Part shown: one piece after another, positions 28,228 through 37,691 of the stretch
Position numbering within the stretch: position 1 is the first letter of the stretch
How the letters are laid out: each line of letters begins with the position of its first letter
Assembly: GCF_004005485.1 (NCBI RefSeq)
Contig: NZ_RZUL01000001.1
Span: 806,001-870,000, forward strand
Reading direction: 5' to 3'
Source of the DNA: Sphingobium algorifonticola
GTDB taxonomy: Bacteria > Pseudomonadota > Alphaproteobacteria > Sphingomonadales > Sphingomonadaceae
Length of the DNA stretch: 64,000 nucleotides
Position numbers and translations under genes: made by a program
The notes under the pieces: generated by a model
What the model was told of the DNA's origin: nothing
What the model saw: only the letters and a program-made list of their open reading frames with translations
The model's database searches: none

Positions 28228-29718
28228 ATGTTCGATCCCGGTTTCGACGATTTCGTGGCGGTCGATGAAGCGCCCATGCGGTCCAACCCGCGCGAAAAGC
28301 CAGTCGCGGCCTATCTGCTGTGGGGCGACGGCGTGCGGCGCTTGCCGGATACGCCGGTCGATGGCTGGGTGCATGTCGCAGCGCGGGGCCAAAAGGGTTG
28401 GGTAAGGCAGGACGATCTGGGCGGCGAGTCGCTGCTCGAAATCTATTTCATCGACGTGGGGCAAGGCGATGGCATCCTGGTCAAGACCCCGGATTTTCGT
28501 CATGTCATGATCGATGGCGGGTTGCCGCGCGCGAGCCAGTTCACCAACAAGAGCGGGGCCGATTTCGTCGACTGGAAGTTTTTCCGCGATTATGGGTCGA
28601 ACGTGATCGCTCTCGACATGCTGATCGCGTCGCACAATGATTATGACCATTTTGGTGGCCTCAGCGATCTGCTCGACGTCGATTCCATCGGCGAACTGGA
28701 CGCGCGCACGATCACCGTCGAGACTTTCGCACATGCCGGCCTGTCCTGGTGGCGGCGCGAGCCTTCCGGCAGGACGCTGGGTGACATCGCTGCGGACGAT
28801 CAGGGCAATCGGCATTTCACCCAACTCATCGACGACCGGGCAAGCGCGCAGCAGGCCACCGGCGGTTCGGCGCATCATCCGCAGCTTCAGGGAAGCTGGA
28901 GCCAGTTCATCGCGCGGGCGCTGGCGGCGCGGACCGCTGCGGGCGCACCGGTCCCGTTCGTGCGACTGGGCCGCAGCACCGGCATGCTGCCGGGATTTGA
29001 CGCGGGCGATGTCAAGGTCGCGGTTCTCGGCCCCGTTGACGGCATGTTGAACGGCGCGCCGACTCTGCCGGTGCTCGACAGCGACAGCAAATCGACCAAC
29101 GGCAACAGCGTTCTGTTGCGGATCGACTATGGCAAGGCGCGTATCCTTCTGACCGGCGATCTCAACCGGCAGAGCCAAGCCCTGATACTCGATGCCGTGG
29201 GCACCGATGCGTTGGCCTGCGACGTGGCCAAGGCATGCCATCACGGCAGCGAAGACATTTCCATGGCTTTCCTGGAGGCCGTGCATGCCGCAGCGACGGT
29301 CATCAGTTCGGGCGATGGCGAAGGGCATGACCACCCCCGCCCCCGCATCGTCGCGGCGTCCGGCCTGACCGGCTTCGTCGAAATCACCAACGACCAGATC
29401 GTCACGCCGCTGGTCTATTCGACGGAACTGGCCCGCTCCGTGACGATCGCGGAGCCGGTCAGTCTCGACATAGCTGTCCCCGGCACCGCGCCGCTGGCGC
29501 TGGACACGCTCGACTTGCGCTACGCCAGAATTGCGGCGCGCGAGCGCAAGGTGATCGGCAGTCGCACCTATGAACGGCGCCTGTCGGGAACGAAACTGGT
29601 CGGACGTCTGATCTATGGCCTTGTCAACGTGCGGACCGACGGCAAGCGCATCCTGTGTGCGACGATGAACGAAGCCGATGGAAGCTGGTCACTGAAAAGT
29701 TTCAAGGCCCGCTTCTGA
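28228..29718 (+). CDS. Soluble ComEC-like metallo-beta-lactamase hydrolase
   Basis: 496 residues. Residues ~25-65 form an SH3-like strand module (WGDGVRRLP, GWVHVAARGQKGWVRQDDLG). The metallo-beta-lactamase domain starts with LEIYFIDVGQGDGILVKTP, the exact opening seen in the ComEC/Rec2 C-terminal nuclease domain, followed by metal motif SHNDYDHFGG (His136-Asp138-Asp140-His141) and DTGDLNRQS-like/CHHGSEDIS/DHPRP downstream. No membrane helix or competence domain is present, so it is an orphan enzyme. The natural substrate could be a nucleic acid or a phosphodiester, by analogy only. A good ribosome-binding site (GGGAGCAGG) precedes the ATG. Confidence 0.82.
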   Translation: MFDPGFDDFVAVDEAPMRSNPREKPVAAYLLWGDGVRRLPDTPVDGWVHVAARGQKGWVRQDDLGGESLLEIYFIDVGQGDGILVKTPDFRHVMIDGGLPRASQFTNKSGADFVDWKFFRDYGSNVIALDMLIASHNDYDHFGGLSDLLDVDSIGELDARTITVETFAHAGLSWWRREPSGRTLGDIAADDQGNRHFTQLIDDRASAQQATGGSAHHPQLQGSWSQFIARALAARTAAGAPVPFVRLGRSTGMLPGFDAGDVKVAVLGPVDGMLNGAPTLPVLDSDSKSTNGNSVLLRIDYGKARILLTGDLNRQSQALILDAVGTDALACDVAKACHHGSEDISMAFLEAVHAAATVISSGDGEGHDHPRPRIVAASGLTGFVEITNDQIVTPLVYSTELARSVTIAEPVSLDIAVPGTAPLALDTLDLRYARIAARERKVIGSRTYERRLSGTKLVGRLIYGLVNVRTDGKRILCATMNEADGSWSLKSFKARF

Positions 29719-29742
29719 TCTGACGGGGATAACGCCAGGTCT

Positions 29743-30276
29743 TCAGAACGGTACTTCGTCATCCAGGTCGTTGCCGTAATTGGGTGCGCTCGCGCCGCCA
29801 CGGCCACTGCTGCTGCGCCCGCCCCCGAAGTCGTCGTCATAGCCCCCACTAGCGCCGCCGCCCCACTCGCCGCCGCCACTGCCGGAACGCGCGCCGCCAC
29901 CCTGCCCGCCGCCGCCGCCACCGGGCGCGCCATCCAGCATCGTCAGCACCGAACCCAGGCCCTGCAACACCACTTCGGTGGTGTAACGGTCATTGCCCTG
30001 CTGGTCCTGCCATTTGCGGGTACGCAACTGGCCTTCGATATAGACTTTGCTGCCCTTGCGCAGATAGCGTTCCGCAACGCCGACCAGCCCTTCGGAAAAG
30101 ATCGCGACATTGTGCCACTCGGTCTTTTCCTTCTTTTCGCCGGTGTTCCTGTCCTTCCAGCTTTCCGACGTGGCAATGCTGAAATTGCATACCTTGCCGC
30201 CGTTCTGGAACGATTTGACCTCCGGGTCCTTGCCCAGATTGCCGACCAGAATGACCTTGTTGACCGAGCCTGCCAT
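29743..30276 (-). CDS. ssb: Single-stranded DNA-binding protein
   Basis: 177 residues. The OB fold starts [23 protein letters not shown] and contains [29 protein letters not shown], typical of bacterial SSB. A long Gly/Ser-rich linker (~115-165) precedes the acidic tip DLDDEVPF, which recruits repair and replication proteins. The ATG follows GGAGGA. It binds ssDNA as a tetramer during replication, repair and recombination. It lies 26 bp downstream of feoB on the same strand. Confidence 0.97.
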   Translation of the reverse strand: MAGSVNKVILVGNLGKDPEVKSFQNGGKVCNFSIATSESWKDRNTGEKKEKTEWHNVAIFSEGLVGVAERYLRKGSKVYIEGQLRTRKWQDQQGNDRYTTEVVLQGLGSVLTMLDGAPGGGGGGQGGGARSGSGGGEWGGGASGGYDDDFGGGRSSSGRGGASAPNYGNDLDDEVPF

Positions 30277-30302
30277 AGTTCCTCCGAAAGCGTAAACCGG
30301 CC

Positions 30303-32162
30303 TTATAGCCCTGCCGCCGTCGCGGTCCAGAATGTAATGCCCGCCGCTGCATAGGCGAGCGCGAAAAGATAGATCACCATGAACAGCGGCCAGCGCCAGC
30401 CGTTGGTTTCGCGCCGCGTGACGGCTATGGTCGAGATGCACTGCGGCGCGAACACGAACCAGGCGAGGAAAGCGAGCGCCGTCGGCAAAGACCAGCGGCC
30501 CTGCAACCTGTCGCCCAGCGACCGCTCAAGCGCCGCTTCGTCATCGCCCGCCTCGATCGAATAGACTGTTGCGAGCGCCGAGACCGCCACTTCGCGCGCG
30601 GCCATGGCGGGGATCAGCGCCAGCGAAATGTCGCGGTTGAAGCCGATCGGTTCCATCACGACGTTCAGCCCCCCGGCGATGCGCCCGGCGATGCTGTAAT
30701 CCACCGGAGACATGGTGCTGCCCGCAGGCGGTTTGGGAAAGCTCAGGCACAGCCACAGGATGACCGTCGACGCGAAGATGATCGTCCCGGCCCGCTTGAG
30801 GAAGATGACGGCCCGCTGCCAAAGCCCGATCAGCACATCGCGCAGGCGCGGCCACTGATATTTCGGCATTTCCATCAGAAAGCCGCTGCTTTGCCCCTTA
30901 GTGACCGTCAGCCGAAGGAGCAGGGCGGCGGCCAGCGCGCCGACGATGCCCAGCACATAGAGCAGAAACAGGACAAGCCCCTGAAGACCGATGCCCGGAC
31001 CGACCGAGCGGGCGGGGATGAACGCGCCGATGATGACGGCATAGACCGGCAGGCGCGCCGAACAGGTCATGAGCGGGGCGATGAGGATGGTCGTCAGCCG
31101 ATCCTTCGGATCGCTGATCGTGCGCGTCGCCATGATGCCGGGCACGGCGCAGGCGAAGGACGACAGCAAGGGAATGAACGCCCGCCCCGACAGGCCCACG
31201 CGCGCCATCAGCCCATCCATCATGAATGCCGCGCGCGTCATATAGCCCGTCGCCTCCAGCATCAGGATGAACAGGAACAGGATGAGGATTTGCGGCAGGA
31301 ACACGACGACCGAACCGACGCCATTGATGACGCCATCGACAACGAAGGATCGCACGATCCCATCGGGCAAGCCCGCCGAAGCTGCATCGGACGCCGCCGC
31401 CGCCCAGCCCTCGATCAGCGCGATGGGTGCTTCAGACCAGGCATAGACGGCCTGGAACATCACGAACAGCAAGGCGAGCAGCACGGCCAGCCCGGCCACT
31501 GGATGCAGCACGACACGATCGACTGCCGCCGTCAGGCGACGGGACGGCGTTTCGGTGACGATCGCGGCACGCGCGATCCGCGTGGCCTCGGCGCGGCGCA
31601 TGTCGAACGCGACATCCGGCTGGGACGGACGCAGTCGGCGGACATTGCCGTCGAGCAGACCGTCGAGCGCCTGCCGCAGCAGATCAAGACCCCGCTTGCG
31701 CACGGCGACTGTGGCAATCACCGGCACGCCCAGTTCGCGCGACAGGCTTTCGGCATCGAGTTCCAGCCCGTCGCGCGTCGCCAGATCAACCATGTTGAGC
31801 GCCACGACGGTGGGCAGCCCCAGCGCAATCAGTTCCAGCGCGAACCGCAGGTGATTGTCCAGATTGCTCGCATCGACGACGATCACCAACGCGTCGGGCA
31901 ATCGTTCACCGGCCTGCCGACCCAGAATGACGTCGCGCGTCACCTGTTCGTCGGGGCTGGTGGGGTCGAGACTGTACGTGCCGGGCAAGTCAACCAGCTC
32001 GACCGGGCGACCGTCAGCGAAGGAAAGCCGCCCCGACTTGCGCTCCACCGTGACACCGGGATAGTTGCCCAGCTTCTGCCGCGCGCCCGTCAGCGCGTTG
32101 AACAACGCGCTTTTGCCTGCATTGGGGTTGCCGACCAGCGCGACAAGCGGAATCGCCGTCAT
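30303..32162 (-). CDS. feoB: Ferrous iron transporter B
   Basis: 619 residues, shorter than E. coli FeoB (773), with the G domain at the N-terminus: [15 protein letters not shown] (G1), GVTVERKSG (G2), DLPGTYSL (G3) and LNMVDLA (G4). The membrane part has two Gate domains ([22 protein letters not shown], later [20 protein letters not shown]) and the core FeoB_C region. It takes up Fe2+ through the inner membrane, gated by GTP. The start is placed at ATG 32162, four bases overlapping feoA. No feoC is visible. Confidence 0.95.
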   Translation of the reverse strand: MTAIPLVALVGNPNAGKSALFNALTGARQKLGNYPGVTVERKSGRLSFADGRPVELVDLPGTYSLDPTSPDEQVTRDVILGRQAGERLPDALVIVVDASNLDNHLRFALELIALGLPTVVALNMVDLATRDGLELDAESLSRELGVPVIATVAVRKRGLDLLRQALDGLLDGNVRRLRPSQPDVAFDMRRAEATRIARAAIVTETPSRRLTAAVDRVVLHPVAGLAVLLALLFVMFQAVYAWSEAPIALIEGWAAAASDAASAGLPDGIVRSFVVDGVINGVGSVVVFLPQILILFLFILMLEATGYMTRAAFMMDGLMARVGLSGRAFIPLLSSFACAVPGIMATRTISDPKDRLTTILIAPLMTCSARLPVYAVIIGAFIPARSVGPGIGLQGLVLFLLYVLGIVGALAAALLLRLTVTKGQSSGFLMEMPKYQWPRLRDVLIGLWQRAVIFLKRAGTIIFASTVILWLCLSFPKPPAGSTMSPVDYSIAGRIAGGLNVVMEPIGFNRDISLALIPAMAAREVAVSALATVYSIEAGDDEAALERSLGDRLQGRWSLPTALAFLAWFVFAPQCISTIAVTRRETNGWRWPLFMVIYLFALAYAAAGITFWTATAAGL

Positions 32163-32419
32163 TGCGGGACCTGATCCGGCCCGCTGCGGACATGGATGGC
32201 CGCCGCGTGCGACCGCCGCATGGCAATCGTCATCCGCCCCACCCGGCACGCCAACGGACCGCGCCCCAGAAGGCCGCCACGATGCAGCGCCTCTATGCTC
32301 GCCCCTTCGCATATCCCGAACTCGCGCAGCCGCTGCCCTTCGAGAGGCGACAGGCTGGACCAGTCCACCCGGTCAATATAGCCGGGCTGACGCAAGGGGT
32401 AGAGATGCAGACGCAACAC
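32159..32419 (-). CDS. feoA: Ferrous iron transport protein A
   Basis: 86 residues, of FeoA length. It contains LSPLEGQRLREFGICEGASIEALHRGG and ACRVGRMTIAMRRSHAAAIHV, the SH3-like fold of FeoA that helps FeoB. GTG 32419 was preferred over the in-frame TTG 32458 because a TGAGG ribosome-binding site precedes it at good spacing and the longer form would start inside a Fur-box-like sequence. It overlaps feoB by four bases. Confidence 0.85.
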   Translation of the reverse strand: MLRLHLYPLRQPGYIDRVDWSSLSPLEGQRLREFGICEGASIEALHRGGLLGRGPLACRVGRMTIAMRRSHAAAIHVRSGPDQVPQ

Positions 32420-32441
32420 ATCGTCCTCAGGCACGAACAGA

Positions 32442-32461
32442 CTGCGACTGATTATCAATAA
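32442..32461 (-). promoter_or_regulatory. Fur-box-like sequence upstream of feoAB
   Basis: The minus strand reads TTATTGATAATCAGTCGCAG, sharing the central GATAATCA of the classical Fur box (GATAATGATAATCATTATC) with a weaker right half. It lies ~23 bp upstream of the preferred feoA start, where a Fur-type repressor would block transcription under iron-replete conditions. A GATAAT in it could be the -10. Confidence 0.4.
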
Positions 32462-32496
32462 GCGCTCGCTTTGGCCAGCGCCGAATGCAACCCGCT

Positions 32497-33159
32497 TCAG
32501 ACTGCGGGATAACGCAACCGGCCGATGAAGCGGGACAGGCTGAGGCGCTGGTCAGCGGCCGGAAGGAGGCGCGCCTTCACAGTCTCGAACCGCATGATGC
32601 CGTCGATCCGACGCTTGAGGAAGGCGCGGGTCTCTTCATGGCCTTCGCTGGCATCGTCGATGAAGGTCAGCAATGTCGCGGCATAGACCGATCCCAGAAT
32701 TGCGCGCTTGCTGTAATGATTGTAATCGGTGGCGGTATCGCCCGCGCAGCGCCACATCGCATCGGCTGCGCGCCAGCCCAGCTGCACCGAACGGGGCAAG
32801 TTCTGCGGCATCGCGAGCAGCGTCAACGCGCGCCGCAACGCTTCCCGGTCGGGTGCCAATATGGCAAGGCGGGCCTCAACCAATGCCGTAATCCGGGCAC
32901 GGATCTTCATTGCAGCCAGATGCTCGGCCGGCAATTGCCGGGCCATTTCCACGTCGACATGCGCAAACCAGGCATCGATCATGTCGATCGGACCGGCCGA
33001 AAACGCCAGAGCCGCAATCGCCGGATCGACCCCGGCCTGGTCCGCGGCATTGACCACGGCCGCATCGCGCCAGCCATCGAAAGCGGCGTTGCGGGCGACC
33101 AGCGGTGCCAGCACCACACGCAGTTCATCGACGGTCGGGTCTTCGGGCAGATCTGTCAT
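32497..33159 (-). CDS. COQ9 family protein (ubiquinone biosynthesis)
   Basis: 220 residues. It has the TetR-like helical fold and core FIDDASEGHEETRAFLKRRIDGIMRFE preceded by DYNHYSKRAILGSVYAATL, close to the conserved W-x-x-x-D-x-x-x-D-x-N-xx-xKR motif of COQ9 (TATDYNHYSKR). In eukaryotes COQ9 binds a lipid and partners COQ7; alphaproteobacterial homologues are thought to support ubiquinone synthesis. Start ATG 33159. It lies between an EamA transporter and feoAB on the same strand. Confidence 0.88.
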   Translation of the reverse strand: MTDLPEDPTVDELRVVLAPLVARNAAFDGWRDAAVVNAADQAGVDPAIAALAFSAGPIDMIDAWFAHVDVEMARQLPAEHLAAMKIRARITALVEARLAILAPDREALRRALTLLAMPQNLPRSVQLGWRAADAMWRCAGDTATDYNHYSKRAILGSVYAATLLTFIDDASEGHEETRAFLKRRIDGIMRFETVKARLLPAADQRLSLSRFIGRLRYPAV

Positions 33160-33169
33160 GCCCTCTAAT

Positions 33170-34066
33170 CTAGTCGCGGACGGGCAGTCGGACAAGGACC
33201 AGCGCAAGTGCGATGGCGCAGGCACCGACGGCATCGGTGAGCGACAAGGTCTCGCCAAAGGCGAGCCAGCCGATGAGGGCACCGACCAGCGGCTGCACCA
33301 GCAACGTCAACCCGACGATGAGCGGCGTGAACCAGGCCAGCGCATAGACGACAAGACCCTGGCCGATCACCTGGCTGAGCAACGCAAGGACGATGACCGG
33401 CGTCCAGTCGGTCGGCAGGATCGTCTCACCAGCCGCCCAGGCGAAAACCAGCATCGGAACGGCCGCCGCGATGGTGGAGGCGGCCAGCAGCGACCAGCTG
33501 TCGAGCACCTGCCTTACCCGCTGGATCGACAGAATATAGCCCGTGTACAGAACACCCGCGAGAATGCAGAGCAGGTCACCGCGCAGATAGCGCGGCGACA
33601 GTTCATAGCTGTTGCCCATGAGCAGCGCCGTTCCGGCAACCGCCAGTGCGATGGCGATCCCTTGCAGGCGCCCGGGACGCTGCCGCAGGACGACAATACC
33701 CCAGATAGGCAGCAGCAGGCTGGTGATGTTGCCGAACAGCGTGGCATTGGCGACCTTCGTCAGCATGATGCCCGCGTGCCAGCTTGCCAGATCAGCAGCG
33801 AAGAACAGACCGCCCAGGGCGATGACCGGCCACAGGCTGCGGGAAATGCCGGAGAGACCATGTCCCCGCCAGCGCGCCAGCAGCATCAGCAGCGGAACGG
33901 CGAGCGACAGGCGCCAGAAGCCTGCCGCAACCGGGCCGATATCCGCCAGCCGCACCAGCAGCGGACCGAACGCCAGCGCCACATTGCCGCAGAACAGCGC
34001 CAGAAAGGCGAAGCGGGGCGGAGCCGGTGCGGCGGTCTCCTCACTGGTGGCTATTGAAACGCTCAT
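33170..34066 (-). CDS. EamA/DMT superfamily transporter
   Basis: 298 residues with ten predicted helices arranged as two EamA repeats. GPVAAGFWRLSLAVPLLMLLA (first repeat) and WFTPLIVGLTLLVQPLVGALIGWLAFGETLSLTDAVGACAI (second repeat, typical drug/metabolite exporter ending) support the call. The substrate is unknown. It ends 10 bp upstream of the COQ9 gene and may be the first gene of that unit. Confidence 0.85.
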   Translation of the reverse strand: MSVSIATSEETAAPAPPRFAFLALFCGNVALAFGPLLVRLADIGPVAAGFWRLSLAVPLLMLLARWRGHGLSGISRSLWPVIALGGLFFAADLASWHAGIMLTKVANATLFGNITSLLLPIWGIVVLRQRPGRLQGIAIALAVAGTALLMGNSYELSPRYLRGDLLCILAGVLYTGYILSIQRVRQVLDSWSLLAASTIAAAVPMLVFAWAAGETILPTDWTPVIVLALLSQVIGQGLVVYALAWFTPLIVGLTLLVQPLVGALIGWLAFGETLSLTDAVGACAIALALVLVRLPVRD

Positions 34067-34134
34067 CCGCCGTCCCTAGCTGCGCACCCACAGAATGTCC
34101 CGTTGCATTTTGCAACCAGCATGGAGAAATGCGC

Positions 34135-35229
34135 ATGTCGACCCCAGATTTGTTCGATCCCGTCACTTTGGGCGCGATCCGCGCGCCGAACCGCATATTG
34201 ATGGCCCCGCTGACAAGAGGCCGGGGTACGCGGGACCATGTGCCGACACCGCTGATGATCGATTATTATGCGCAGCGCGCCGGCGCGGGCCTCATCATTT
34301 CCGAAGCGACCGGAATCAGCCGCGAAGGCACCGGCTGGCCCTATGCGCCGGGCATCTGGACCGACGAGATGGTCGAAGGCTGGAAGCCGGTCACGGCCGC
34401 CGTCCATGCGAAGGGCGGCCGGATTGTCCTGCAGCTGTGGCATATGGGGCGCGTCGTCCACCCCGATCTCATCGATGGAGCCGCGCCTGTGTCCGCCAGC
34501 GCCACGACGGCGCCGGGCGAAGCACATACCTACGGCGGCAAAAAGCCCTATGCACAGGCACGTGCGCTTGAAACATCCGAAATCCCCAGGCTTTTGGAGG
34601 ATTACGCCCATGCCGCCCGCAACGCCATCCGCGCCGGGTTCGACGGGGTGCAGGTACATGCCGCCAACGGCTATCTGATCGACCAGTTCCTGCGCGACAG
34701 CAGCAACCTGCGCACCGACGCCTATGGCGGCAGCGTGGAAAACCGGGTGCGGCTGCTGCGTGAAGTGGTGCAGACCATTGCCGATGCGATCGGCGCAGAC
34801 CGTACGGCCGTCCGCCTGTCACCCAACGGCGATACCCAAGGGGTGATCGACAGCGATCCGGCCAGCCTGTTCACCGTCGCCGCCCAGGCGCTCGACGCCA
34901 TCGGTATCGCGTTTCTCGAATTGCGCGAACCTGGACCGGAGGGCACCTTCGGCGCGACCGATCAACCGCGCCAGTCGCCGCTCATCCGCCAGCATTTCAA
35001 TGGCCCGCTGGTGCTGAACAGCGATTATGACATGGCCCGCGCGCAGGGCGATCTTGCGAGCGGTCTGGCCGACGCTATCAGTTTCGGGCGGCCCTTCATC
35101 GCCAATCCGGACCTGCCAGAGCGGCTGGCGACCGGCGCGCCGCTGGCGCAGGCACCCATGGCCACATGGTACAGCCAGGGACCCGAAGGCTATACCGATT
35201 ATCCCGCATTATCGCAGATAGCGGCCTGA
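34135..35229 (+). CDS. Old yellow enzyme family NADPH:flavin alkene reductase
   Basis: 364 residues from ATG 34135, which follows GGAG at good spacing (ATG 34129 is also possible). OYE signatures: RILMAPLTRGRG, LQLWHMGRVVHP (FMN and substrate contacts), GFDGVQVHAANGYLIDQFLRDSSNLRTDAYGGSVENR and DAISFGRPFIANPDLPERLATG. FMN-dependent reduction of activated C=C bonds, nitro groups or nitrate esters is expected. Often named NemA or N-ethylmaleimide reductase, but the physiological substrate is unknown. It stands alone between divergent and convergent neighbours. Confidence 0.9.
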   Translation: MSTPDLFDPVTLGAIRAPNRILMAPLTRGRGTRDHVPTPLMIDYYAQRAGAGLIISEATGISREGTGWPYAPGIWTDEMVEGWKPVTAAVHAKGGRIVLQLWHMGRVVHPDLIDGAAPVSASATTAPGEAHTYGGKKPYAQARALETSEIPRLLEDYAHAARNAIRAGFDGVQVHAANGYLIDQFLRDSSNLRTDAYGGSVENRVRLLREVVQTIADAIGADRTAVRLSPNGDTQGVIDSDPASLFTVAAQALDAIGIAFLELREPGPEGTFGATDQPRQSPLIRQHFNGPLVLNSDYDMARAQGDLASGLADAISFGRPFIANPDLPERLATGAPLAQAPMATWYSQGPEGYTDYPALSQIAA

Positions 35230-35251
35230 GCACATCGCACAATGACCGGCA

Positions 35252-35276
35252 CAGGGATGCGCGCGGCGTATCCCTG
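35252..35276. terminator. Hairpin between convergent alkene reductase and ribH
   Basis: CAGGGAT and ATCCCTG arms (7 bp, perfect) around an 11-base GC-rich loop in the 53-bp convergent spacer. There is no T-run, so bidirectional stem-type termination is only plausible. Confidence 0.35.
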
Positions 35277-35282
35277 CGTCCG

Positions 35283-35702
35283 TCAGGAAAAGCGTTCGCG
35301 CAGTGCAAGCATGGCGATTGCGGCCTTGGCAGCTTCGCCACCCTTGTCCTTTTCGGTCATGCGTGCGCGGGCCAGCGCCTGCGCTTCATTCTCGACGGTC
35401 AATATGCCGTTGCCGATCGCGATACCATCCATGCTCAATGCCATCAGGCCACGGGCGCTTTCGTTCGAGACCACTTCGAAATGATAGGTTTCGCCGCGAA
35501 TGACGACACCGATGGCGACAAAGCCGTCGTAGCGCCCGGTTTCGGCCGCCATGGCAATCGCACCGGGGATTTCGAGAGCACCCGGCACCGTCAGCACTTC
35601 GTGCCGGTGCCCCGCGCTTTCGAGCGCGGCGACCGCGCCTTCGATCAGCATGTCGTTCAGATGCTCGTAAAATCGCGCTTCCACGATCAGAAACTTGGCC
35701 AT
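35283..35702 (-). CDS. ribH: 6,7-dimethyl-8-ribityllumazine synthase
   Basis: 139 residues. Motifs: [50 protein letters not shown] and [17 protein letters not shown], all diagnostic of RibH. It condenses the DHBP product of RibB with the pyrimidine intermediate. Last gene of the rib operon (hypothetical-ribD-ribE-ribBX-ribH), 13 bp behind the ribBX stop. Confidence 0.96.
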   Translation of the reverse strand: MAKFLIVEARFYEHLNDMLIEGAVAALESAGHRHEVLTVPGALEIPGAIAMAAETGRYDGFVAIGVVIRGETYHFEVVSNESARGLMALSMDGIAIGNGILTVENEAQALARARMTEKDKGGEAAKAAIAMLALRERFS

Positions 35703-35715
35703 GATGCTCTATCCT

Positions 35716-36999
35716 TCAATCGATGCGGCGCTCGCCGACCACGGCCAGATCATAGCCGTCAAGCGCGATGAGGCTATGGTGACTGTTGGTCAGCAGGATC
35801 ATGTCATGCACGCCCAGTTCGGCGAGAATCTGTGCGCCGACGCCATAATCGCGCAATTCGTCCATATCGCTGGCCGATATGGTGTTGGCGGCCTTGAGCT
35901 GGAACATCCGGGTAAAGACATCAGGCGCGTTGCGGTTCAGCACGACGACGATGCCCGACCCTTCGGCCCCGATGATTTCCATGGACCGCGCGAGCAAGCC
36001 TGAACGCGGCCCTTCCTCACCGAAGGAATCGACGAAGGGCGAGAGCTGGTGCATCCGCACCAAAGTGGGCTGATCGGGGTCTATCCGGCCCTTTTGCAGC
36101 ACGACCTGCTCGGTTTCGGTGGCCTTGTTGAAAAAGGTCATCGCCTTCCACTCGCCGCCCCATTTGCTCGTGAAGGTCACTTCCGCCCGCTTTTCGACCA
36201 GATGGTCGTTGCGCCGACGATAGGCGATAAGATCGCGGATCGTGCCGATCTTCATCCGGTGCTTCTGGGCGAAGGGAATGAGGTCGTCGAGGCGCGCCAT
36301 CGTGCCGTCATCCTTCATGATCTCGCAGATCACGCCGGAGGGATTGAGACCGGCAAGCCGCGACACGTCGACCGCCGCTTCGGTATGGCCGGTCCGCACC
36401 AGCACGCCGCCGGGACGGGCGACGAGGGGAAAGACATGGCCGGGCGTCACGATATCCGCTGCCGTCTTGCCCGAATCGATGGCAACCGCGATCGTCCGCG
36501 CCCGATCCGCCGCGCTGATCCCGGTAGTCACGCCTTCGCGCGCTTCGATCGATACCGTAAAGGCCGTCTCATGGCGTGTGCCATTGTGGCGACTCATGAG
36601 GTTGAGGCCCAGTTGATCCACACGCTGCTTGGTGAGCGCCAGGCAGATAAGCCCGCGTCCGTGCGTCGCCATGAAGTTGATCGCATCGGGCGTCGCCATT
36701 TGCGCCGGGATCACCAGATCGCCTTCATTCTCCCGATCTTCGTCATCGACCAGAATGAACATGCGGCCGTTGCGCGCTTCGTTGATGATTTCCTCGGGCG
36801 TGGCCAGCGCGGTGCCGCCTTCGCGGCGCAGCAGATAGGCTTCGAGCTTGCCCAGCGTATCCGCCGTAGGGTTCCAGTCTGCCTCGCCCAGTCGCCGCAG
36901 ACTGTTCGCGTGCAGCCCGGCCGCGCGGGCAAGGCCGGAGCGGGACACGCCGCCGTCGGTCACCAGATGCCGCAAAGTTTCGATCAGTGCCGTGCTCAT
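35716..36999 (-). CDS. ribB: HTH-RibB fusion with degenerate GTP cyclohydrolase II domain
   Basis: 427 residues. Residues ~10-58 form a Cro/C1-like helix-turn-helix ([22 protein letters not shown]) not found in ordinary RibB. Residues ~65-265 are DHBP synthase with the active-site block [39 protein letters not shown] and SGVICEIM. Residues ~272-427 correspond to RibA, but the zinc-binding cysteines of GTP cyclohydrolase II are absent: [19 protein letters not shown] replaces the Cys-rich segment, so cyclohydrolase activity is unlikely (the RibBX type known in Proteobacteria). A separate RibA must exist elsewhere. A palindrome lies 38 bp upstream of the gene. Confidence 0.88.
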   Translation of the reverse strand: MSTALIETLRHLVTDGGVSRSGLARAAGLHANSLRRLGEADWNPTADTLGKLEAYLLRREGGTALATPEEIINEARNGRMFILVDDEDRENEGDLVIPAQMATPDAINFMATHGRGLICLALTKQRVDQLGLNLMSRHNGTRHETAFTVSIEAREGVTTGISAADRARTIAVAIDSGKTAADIVTPGHVFPLVARPGGVLVRTGHTEAAVDVSRLAGLNPSGVICEIMKDDGTMARLDDLIPFAQKHRMKIGTIRDLIAYRRRNDHLVEKRAEVTFTSKWGGEWKAMTFFNKATETEQVVLQKGRIDPDQPTLVRMHQLSPFVDSFGEEGPRSGLLARSMEIIGAEGSGIVVVLNRNAPDVFTRMFQLKAANTISASDMDELRDYGVGAQILAELGVHDMILLTNSHHSLIALDGYDLAVVGERRID

Positions 37000-37036
37000 G
37001 GCATGTCCCCGCTACCCAACGATGTGGTAAAGCACT

Positions 37037-37058
37037 TAATCACATCACAGTGTGATTA
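37037..37058. promoter_or_regulatory. Strong palindrome upstream of the HTH-RibB gene
   Basis: 8-bp arms TAATCACA/TGTGATTA around six bases at 37037-37058, and inside it a 13-bp perfect palindrome ATCACAGTGTGAT (37044-37056). It occupies the 71-bp ribE-ribB spacer and is a good candidate operator, possibly for the HTH domain encoded immediately downstream (inference). Confidence 0.5.
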
Positions 37059-37071
37059 CAAGATGCGAATG

Positions 37072-37680
37072 TCACATTGCGCGGATAGACAGCATCCGGT
37101 CGAGATAGCGCGCGAGCACATCAATCTCCAGATTGAACGCACGGCCCGGCGCCAGATCATCCAGGGTCGTCGCCTGCGCGGTATGCGGGATGATGTTGAG
37201 GCCGAAATGGACGCTCCGATCGGGCTGGTCCGTCACGCTGTTTACCGTCAGCGAAATGCCGTCAAGCGTGATCGATCCCTTCGGCGCGAGGCTGGCGGCC
37301 AGAGCAGCGGGCGCGGCAATGACCAGCCGGGTCGAATCGCCATCGGCGGTCGCGGATACCAATTGGCCCACGCCATCGACATGCCCCGTCACGATATGCC
37401 CGCCCAGTTCGTCGCCGACCTTGAGCGCGCGCTCAAGATTCAGTCGCTGCCTCTCAGTCCACAACCCCGGCGCGGTCCGCGAAACGGTCTCGGCGGAGAC
37501 ATCCACGGCAAACCAGTCGGCGCCCTTTTCGACAACAGTCAGGCAAACGCCTGAACAGGCAATCGAGGCACCGATCGCAACGCCATCCATGTCGTAGCCG
37601 CAACCGATGACGATCCGCATGTCGCCCCGTTGATCGATGGTGCGGATATGGCCGATGTCGGTGATGATGCCGGTGAACAT
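37072..37680 (-). CDS. ribE: Riboflavin synthase, alpha subunit
   Basis: 202 residues from MFTGIITDIG, the invariant start of the family. The two lumazine-binding repeats are visible: SIACSGVCLTVVEKG with VSAETVSRTAPGLW, and HIVTGHVDGVGQL followed by GSITLDGISLTVNSV and HTAQATTL. It dismutates two lumazines to riboflavin. ribD ends 11 bp upstream, consistent with one transcript. Confidence 0.96.
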   Translation of the reverse strand: MFTGIITDIGHIRTIDQRGDMRIVIGCGYDMDGVAIGASIACSGVCLTVVEKGADWFAVDVSAETVSRTAPGLWTERQRLNLERALKVGDELGGHIVTGHVDGVGQLVSATADGDSTRLVIAAPAALAASLAPKGSITLDGISLTVNSVTDQPDRSVHFGLNIIPHTAQATTLDDLAPGRAFNLEIDVLARYLDRMLSIRAM

Positions 37681-37691
37681 GGTCAGCGTCC

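Noticed and set aside
29830..29930. Low-complexity repeat
   Set aside because: This is the Gly-rich linker of SSB in coding sequence.
30891..32174. 427-codon + strand ORF opposite feoB
   Set aside because: Antisense shadow of feoB, with biased His/Arg/Gln content and no motif.
36000..36300. Functional GTP cyclohydrolase II half in the RibB protein
   Set aside because: The zinc-binding cysteines of RibA are absent, so only the RibB activity is called.
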